Shown: positions 59,768 through 64,000 of the stretch, in pieces | How positions within the stretch are numbered: the stretch's first letter is position 1 | Layout of the letters: every line of letters begins with the position of its first letter | Notes under the pieces: generated by a model | What the model saw: only the letters and a program-made list of their open reading frames with translations | The model's database searches: none | What the model was told of the DNA's origin: nothing | Source of the DNA: JAXGPX01 sp040766745 | GTDB taxonomy: Bacteria > Bacillota > Sulfobacillia > Fermentithermobacillales > Fermentithermobacillaceae | Direction of reading: 5' to 3' | DNA length: 64,000 nt | Assembly: GCA_040766745.1 (NCBI GenBank) | Contig: JAXGPX010000008.1 | Coordinates: 23,320 to 87,319 of the forward strand | Position numbers and translations under genes: made by a program

Positions 59768-61487
59768 ATCCGTAATTAATAAGGCTCCTGCGACGTTTCT
59801 TGTAATCGGTTTCTTCAATGGTATTTGCGGAAACCAGCGAGACGAAGTATCCGGTCTCACCGCTTTGGTAGGCGGCTACCTTTCCAAGGCGCAGGTATTC
59901 TTCCCTTTCAGAACCTTTGTTATAGGATACAGCTAGGATAACGTCCATATTTTTTACAGGCAGGCTTTCAAGGACGGAAGTGATAACCAGCCTAGAGCCA
60001 ATGGCTTGGTTAAAGTGTTCTATTAGCTGATCACGTCTCGGATGCTTGGTGGTACTCAGTACAGGAATTTTGTACTTTTCTGCAATCGATTTTGCCAGAT
60101 CACGGTAATACGTTACGATGACTATGTTTTTGTCCCATTCGAGGAGTTTGTCTAAGGCCCTAAACTTCAAACTATTGAAAGCCGCAATGCGCCTTTGCCG
60201 AGCATCATTTGCTGTCCGGTGGCGTGAAATGTGCTCTCCATTTTCGAGCGGAATCCTTATTTCAAAGTAGCGTACTGGTCTCAGGAACCGTCTAGACTCC
60301 AGAGTCCGTGGAAGAATCTCGTACCATTTAGGGCCAATAAGTGAGTAAATCTCTGTGCCCTTCTGATCTGACCTGGCCAGGGTTGAAGCAAGGGCTAATT
60401 TGAACTGCGATTCGATATCAGTCGTTTCTACATAGGTTTCAGCAGGTATCTTGTGAGCATCATCATAGATTACCAGTCCCCATTTTGCGCTCAGCACTTT
60501 TTTAGCAAAGGCTGACTTGGTCGCCAGCTGTTGGTAGGTTGCTATGGTAACAGGCTGGACTGTAGCTTCTGTGTCTGAATATGCAGATACATTTTTCACA
60601 GACAGGTCAGTTTTGTCTGCTATTTCGGTTTTCCACAGATCAATGGTGGATGGTTTGTCTGCTATTATCAGCGTAGATGTTTTTACTTGAGACATTATCG
60701 CAAGGCCTACAAGTGTTTTTCCTGTACCAGGTGGCATGATGATGAGTCCGCCTCCTCCGGCGAAATCGTTGTACCGGAGAAAGGCTGTGGCTGCTTCTTT
60801 TTGATAATCTCTAAGTGAAAAAGGGTCGTTTTCAAGGGTCCCCATTCTCAGATTGATGTCGAGGTGTTCACCGGCTACATTGGATGCGTCCTTGGCGAAA
60901 AGGCCCTTTTTGGATAGGTGCTTTTTGAGTTCTATGCGTTTATCTATATCAAAGTGCAGAGTCACCGTGTCAGGCTTGCATTTGACCATGTCGGCTATTT
61001 TCTTGTTGCTCAGTATTCTAGCCATAATCAACCGGTTTTTTGCCTCTAGGATCAAGGTTGTTTCTTGCCTTCGCAATTCTATTGTGTTAAACGTAGTCAT
61101 AGTTATTTTGATTTTTCGCTTCAGGCTATTTGGTATTTGATTAATTGAATTGGATTCTAGAAAGTTAATTATGTTTTCCGCTGGTATCTGTCTTGCTGCA
61201 CCTGACCAAAGGGAATAAGGGGTTAGCCGGAATGTGTGAATTCCCTCCGGGGCTTTCACCAATTCGGCGAACTGAACCAGCTTCTGGCCAATTTGGCCGT
61301 CTGAATCGTCACGCTCAAACAGGTAAATGGTTCCGTCGCGGTGAACTGCTACTGGCCGTTGCATATACAACACTCCAGAGTTGATTACTTGCGATATTAC
61401 TGTATGTTCACAGTCGGGGATGTAGAAGCATTGGTACCATCGTATTGGCCCGGTGGAATAACTCGCTCTTAGTGTCCAGACAGACAT
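59682..61487 (-). CDS. XPB/Rad25-like superfamily 2 DNA helicase
   Basis: 601 residues. A poorly conserved N-terminal 230 residues precede the SF2 core: LRDYQKEAATAFL, Walker A IIMPPGTGKTLVG near 255, motif II YDDAHKIPA (DDAH instead of DEAH/DEVH), motif III LALASTLARSD (STLARSD is typical of XPB) and the second RecA domain with KNIVIVTYYRDLAKSIAEKY and ITSVLESLPV. XPB-like helicases unwind DNA in repair or, in archaea, team with the Bax1 nuclease. The helicase-associated domain usually fused to it is encoded by the next gene. An AbiF-type gene lies on the other side, so a defence role is possible. Confidence 0.85.
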   Translation of the reverse strand: MSVWTLRASYSTGPIRWYQCFYIPDCEHTVISQVINSGVLYMQRPVAVHRDGTIYLFERDDSDGQIGQKLVQFAELVKAPEGIHTFRLTPYSLWSGAARQIPAENIINFLESNSINQIPNSLKRKIKITMTTFNTIELRRQETTLILEAKNRLIMARILSNKKIADMVKCKPDTVTLHFDIDKRIELKKHLSKKGLFAKDASNVAGEHLDINLRMGTLENDPFSLRDYQKEAATAFLRYNDFAGGGGLIIMPPGTGKTLVGLAIMSQVKTSTLIIADKPSTIDLWKTEIADKTDLSVKNVSAYSDTEATVQPVTIATYQQLATKSAFAKKVLSAKWGLVIYDDAHKIPAETYVETTDIESQFKLALASTLARSDQKGTEIYSLIGPKWYEILPRTLESRRFLRPVRYFEIRIPLENGEHISRHRTANDARQRRIAAFNSLKFRALDKLLEWDKNIVIVTYYRDLAKSIAEKYKIPVLSTTKHPRRDQLIEHFNQAIGSRLVITSVLESLPVKNMDVILAVSYNKGSEREEYLRLGKVAAYQSGETGYFVSLVSANTIEETDYKKRRRSLINYGYGYKIIHFQDFIKEGITAEPATGASQKK

Positions 61488-61819
61488 TGCTCGTTAGGAA
61501 TCTCGTTTCGCATTATTGCTAGGTTTGGCTGGATTATGCGAAGTTAGCGGCGTTTTCGACGAGGTACTAGGCCAAACGGTTCGGCAAATTGGTCGTGTTG
61601 GGGCGGGGGAGGAATGGTGCTTTCGTCTCAGGTTTAAAGTGAATAGCCATGAGGAAGAGCGATTCTCTTCCCGATACCTGCCGTGCCGGTAAGAGAACCT
61701 AATCCGTCACCTGCGCTTCTGCAACGCTATTCATCGAGCTCATCACTTCCAGGTATGCGCTATTTGACGCTCACGAAGTAAGCCTTTAATACAGCAAACG
61801 CAAAATTCATTAGGCCTAT
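61488..61819. other. Divergent gap between the helicase and AbiF promoters
   Basis: No gene. A GAGGAAGAG...CTCTTCCCG dyad near 61651-61676 may form a hairpin. The helicase start codon has no obvious ribosome site, and I cannot place its promoter with confidence. Confidence 0.45.
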
Positions 61820-61848
61820 TTGACAAAAGGGTCTTGCTGGCATACTAT
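61820..61848 (+). promoter_or_regulatory. Strong vegetative promoter for the AbiF leader
   Basis: TTGACA (61820-61825), exactly 17 bases, TACTAT (61843-61848). Transcription would start near 61855, about 75 bases before the AbiF start codon, so the structured leader is the 5' end of the RNA. Confidence 0.8.
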
Positions 61849-61854
61849 ACAGGT

Positions 61855-61905
61855 AACAGAGCTCACCACGCCTCTTAACAATGCGGACCGGGGTGGGCCA
61901 TTTTT
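61855..61905 (+). ncRNA. Structured RNA directly upstream of the AbiF-like gene (abiF-motif-like)
   Basis: The transcript begins GGTAACAGAGCTCACCACGCC. GCTCACC (61861-61867) pairs with GGTGGGC (61892-61898) with one G-U pair, and TTTTT follows at 61901-61905, so the hairpin also looks like a terminator just before the gene. A conserved RNA named abiF is known upstream of many abiF genes. I cannot confirm the covariation model, but the position and size agree. Confidence 0.5.
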
Positions 61906-61930
61906 ATGAATGACCAACGAGGGTGTTTTT

Positions 61931-62806
61931 ATGAGTGCTGGAAAAGACACGGAACTAAAAAGTCCAACCACATTCAAGCAACAAGTTGAACTCTTGAAAT
62001 CAAGAAATCTCATAATTGACGATGAAGAACAAGCTTTGTCCATGCTGCAAAAGATCAATTATTATCGCTTGAGTGCATATATGCTTACGCTGAAAACAGG
62101 TGATAGATTTGTGGATGGGGTTTCTCTTCAGCATGTTCACAACCTCTACCAATTTGACAAGAAACTCCGAAATCTCATACTGCCTATCTTAGAGAGTATA
62201 GAAATTTCATTTCGTACCCATATCGCTTATTTGATTGCTCATAAGTATGGGGCAGAAGGTTACATTGACTGCCGGAATTTCAAAAGGAAAGACTACCACG
62301 AAGAGATGTTGCAGAAGCTCAATGATGAGATTGACAATAGCCGGGAGATTTTTGTTGAACATCACAAGCAAAAATATGGAGGAAGATTTCCGGTTTGGGT
62401 TGTTATTGAATTGACCTCTTTTGGCCTATTATCAAAATGCTACAGCAATCTTAGAAATCAGGATAGAAATGAAATTGCACAAGAACACTATGGTACAAAA
62501 GGCAGTTTGATTAGTTCGTGGTTGCATTCGCTTTCAATTTTGAGAAACACATGCGCCCACTACGGAAGACTGTATAATCGGAATTTGGTAATAGCTCCAA
62601 GACTATTTAAGAGCGATGAGGAAAAGGGAATCAAGAACGATAGATTATTTGCTTGCCTTCTTATTATGGGCCGGCTATCACTGGACAAAAATGAGTGGAG
62701 CAATTTTGTTAGACAGCTTGAAGCCTTGGTTGAACAATATGATGAGGTAAACCTAGAGTGCTTGGGTTTTCCTGTTAACTGGCAAACTGTGCTTAAGAAA
62801 CAGTGA
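61931..62806 (+). CDS. AbiF/AbiD-type abortive-infection protein (Abi_2 family)
   Basis: 291 residues. The Abi_2 pattern is clear: KSPTTFKQQVELLKSRNLII, then LQKINYYRLSAYMLTL, LYQFDKKLRNLILPILESIE, FPVWVVIELTSFGLLSKCYS, and the HEPN-like RNxxxH motif in LRNTCAHYGRLYNR near residue 213. HEPN motifs are RNase sites, and such proteins act in phage exclusion. The ATG at 61931 has GAGGGTG six bases upstream; an ATG at 61910 is possible. A strong promoter and a structured RNA precede it. It is low in GC compared with its neighbours, a sign of transfer. Confidence 0.85.
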   Translation: MSAGKDTELKSPTTFKQQVELLKSRNLIIDDEEQALSMLQKINYYRLSAYMLTLKTGDRFVDGVSLQHVHNLYQFDKKLRNLILPILESIEISFRTHIAYLIAHKYGAEGYIDCRNFKRKDYHEEMLQKLNDEIDNSREIFVEHHKQKYGGRFPVWVVIELTSFGLLSKCYSNLRNQDRNEIAQEHYGTKGSLISSWLHSLSILRNTCAHYGRLYNRNLVIAPRLFKSDEEKGIKNDRLFACLLIMGRLSLDKNEWSNFVRQLEALVEQYDEVNLECLGFPVNWQTVLKKQ

Positions 62807-63151
62807 AGTCTTGATCCGGTAACTCTGACTGTCGAAAAGAAGAAGGTAGCTGTGACTCTCGTAGCTAATTAGAACATGCGATAGAGCTTTCTACGGTGCC
62901 ACCTTGTTGCCTTTGTCCCAGAGCCTCTTATGGCTTCACCTGCGGGCGAGAGACCAAAGCTCCCGGTATCGCTTCCGAGCCTTTTGACACAACAGCCGGC
63001 CTCGTCTGTGTTGCAAACGAAGCCGGCCTTCCCTTAGTGCTATCTTCCCATTGCCTTATTGACATGCCGCTATTCCATCATTCATTCACCAACTGCCTGT
63101 CTTCGTGAGATGGCCGGAGCCGGCTAACCACAAGCGCTTCAAGTGAGAGTT
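62807..63151. other. Gap with an inverted repeat between convergent genes
   Basis: No gene called; the plus-strand frame at 62896-63108 is not protein-like. GCCGGCCTCGT (62995-63005) and ACGAAGCCGGC (63017-63027) form a stem with one mismatch and probably terminate the minus-strand module ending at 63152, the AbiF transcript, or both. Confidence 0.6.
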
Positions 63152-63775
63152 CTACTTCAAAAGACCCAGCCAGTCTCCTAGTACGTACTGCACTCTACCA
63201 ATAACCAACGAAACACGGCCCTGAATACCGTTGGCAAATCCCACGCCAAGGGCGATCATAAAGGCATATCTGGCGAATCCGGCTACATATGAGCCGACAG
63301 AACCGGCTTTGGTTCTCTTTACTGTAAACAGGAAGTAATACAGTGTGGAAAGACACAGCACCACGAAAATGACGTTGTTTATGGATTTGCCTACTGTATC
63401 TGCGGGAAACTTTATGAAGGTAGCTTTGATTTGTCCCAACATTACTGCCGGGTTATACGCAAGGGTGTAACCGGCGTTGTATCCGACCCAGAAAGCCATG
63501 GGTAATCTTGAAATCCACACGTACTGCCTTGGAGCATACCGGAAGTATATTAGGCAGCCGAGAGCCACAGGGATCAGCAAAGAGTACTGTCCCTGTTCGG
63601 CTATTTGGTTCTTGAACAAGGGCTTCAGCTGGTTATGAAATAGCAAAGAAGCCGCATGGGCAGTAGCTAAGCCGATGTACAGGTGTTCCATGTAGCGGTA
63701 GGCCACATTCTCCTTGTAGAGGAACGAAAAGACCGCCAAAGTGCCAAGTGCTCCAATTGTCACTTGCCAGTTCAT
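63152..63775 (-). CDS. Second copy of module gene D (membrane protein)
   Basis: 207 residues, about six membrane segments. It aligns end to end with the product of 3957-4556: FSFLYKENVAYRYMEHLYIG versus FSFLWKDSLAYRMSQNIFLG, YYFLFTVK in both, and GDWLGLLK versus GTWLGIIK at the C-terminus. A copy of gene C lies directly upstream, so this is a second A-B-C-D locus. Unlike the first copy, no D-aminoacylase follows; the operon seems to end here, with an inverted repeat 125 bases on. Confidence 0.75.
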   Translation of the reverse strand: MNWQVTIGALGTLAVFSFLYKENVAYRYMEHLYIGLATAHAASLLFHNQLKPLFKNQIAEQGQYSLLIPVALGCLIYFRYAPRQYVWISRLPMAFWVGYNAGYTLAYNPAVMLGQIKATFIKFPADTVGKSINNVIFVVLCLSTLYYFLFTVKRTKAGSVGSYVAGFARYAFMIALGVGFANGIQGRVSLVIGRVQYVLGDWLGLLK

Positions 63776-64000
63776 CTATATCGCCTCCCCTGCGGACTGT
63801 TTCCGTCTGCTAACGTAATACCCGATGTTCCCAAGGACTATAAGTGTGAAGAAAAGAAGGTGCGCTACTGACTGGGCATCCATTCCTTGAATGGCTTTCC
63901 CGGGTTTGCTTAGTAAGTACTCGTACTGAGCAGCACCGCTTAGACCGCCCAGCATGCCTTGATACTGGCCAGCCTGAACATAGATTATATATTGTGTGAT
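63776..64000 (-). CDS. Second copy of module gene C, C-terminal part (5' end outside window)
   Basis: Translated on the minus strand the last 74 residues are open to the window edge and end in a stop at 63778-63776, two bases before the next ATG. They match the end of the 4556-5404 product: GLSGAAQYEYLL versus GIRGAAEYEKLL, GMDAQSVAHLLFFTLIVLGN versus GMGAQSFAALYFLVLLIVAN, then IGYYVSRRKQ versus IGYLGQSRSK. The C-terminal membrane segment is included. The N-terminal anchor and most of the soluble domain lie outside the window. Confidence 0.75.
   Translation of the reverse strand: MTQYIIYVQAGQYQGMLGGLSGAAQYEYLLSKPGKAIQGMDAQSVAHLLFFTLIVLGNIGYYVSRRKQSAGEAI

Noticed and set aside
62896..63108. 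70-codon plus-strand frame
   Set aside because: It crosses the terminator-like inverted repeat, and the predicted product has no protein-like pattern.

Overview
The window looks like chromosomal DNA of a Gram-positive anaerobe of the Bacillota (Clostridia-like). The reasons are strong GGAGG-type ribosome sites with many TTG starts, a T-box leader, a ykkC-family riboswitch, PadR/DUF2812 and AbiE/AbiF modules, a sigma-54 activator, and many amino-acid and peptide catabolic genes. Base composition is middling. No rRNA, tRNA, CRISPR array or intact insertion sequence was seen.

Region 1 (1-7.1 kb). Two ABC-2-type permease genes (first cut by the window edge) are followed by a six-gene minus-strand operon: four uncharacterised membrane proteins (called A-B-C-D here), an N-acyl-D-amino-acid deacylase and a DapF-like epimerase that lacks the second catalytic cysteine. 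A good sigma-54 promoter candidate precedes it. The C-D end of a second copy of the four-gene module lies at the far right edge (63.2-64.0 kb). This duplicated module is the best candidate for an undescribed system. Region 2 (7.3-12.7 kb) is a divergent livKHMGF-type amino-acid ABC importer behind a ykkC-family riboswitch, probably the ppGpp subtype, with an overlapping terminator. Together the two operons point to amino-acid or acyl-D-amino-acid salvage under stringent and sigma-54 control.

Region 3 (12.8-22.5 kb): a GH26 lipoprotein gene broken by an in-frame amber codon, an F420-dehydrogenase-beta/pyruvyltransferase pair, an asparaginase with an acidic insertion, a sigma-54 activator and an MFS permease. 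Region 4 (23-29.3 kb): PlsY-like protein, short pyrophosphatase, a MoxR/DUF58/DUF4129 operon and an M42 aminopeptidase. Region 5 (29.6-34.2 kb): AbiEi/AbiEii toxin-antitoxin, Nudix, GNAT and TraX-like genes. Region 6 (34.2-41.6 kb): NarL-type two-component system, three-gene ABC exporter and a DUF5050 lipoprotein. Region 7 (42.3-45.4 kb): T-box-controlled NhaC-family transporter with an amidohydrolase. Region 8 (45.7-55.0 kb): methyltransferase, ADP-ribosylglycohydrolase remnant, MMPL transporter/GLUG surface protein pair and an M28 peptidase. Region 9 (55.1-62.8 kb): Phd/Doc, PadR/DUF2812, an aldo-keto reductase remnant, a split XPB-like helicase pair and an AbiF-like gene with a structured leader.

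A recurring theme is repeat expansion. Degenerate minisatellites (13, about 30.6, about 32, about 75 and 81 bp periods) fill several intergenic gaps, and low-complexity or repeat segments are inserted inside otherwise ordinary enzymes, including the ATP-binding domain of a histidine kinase.
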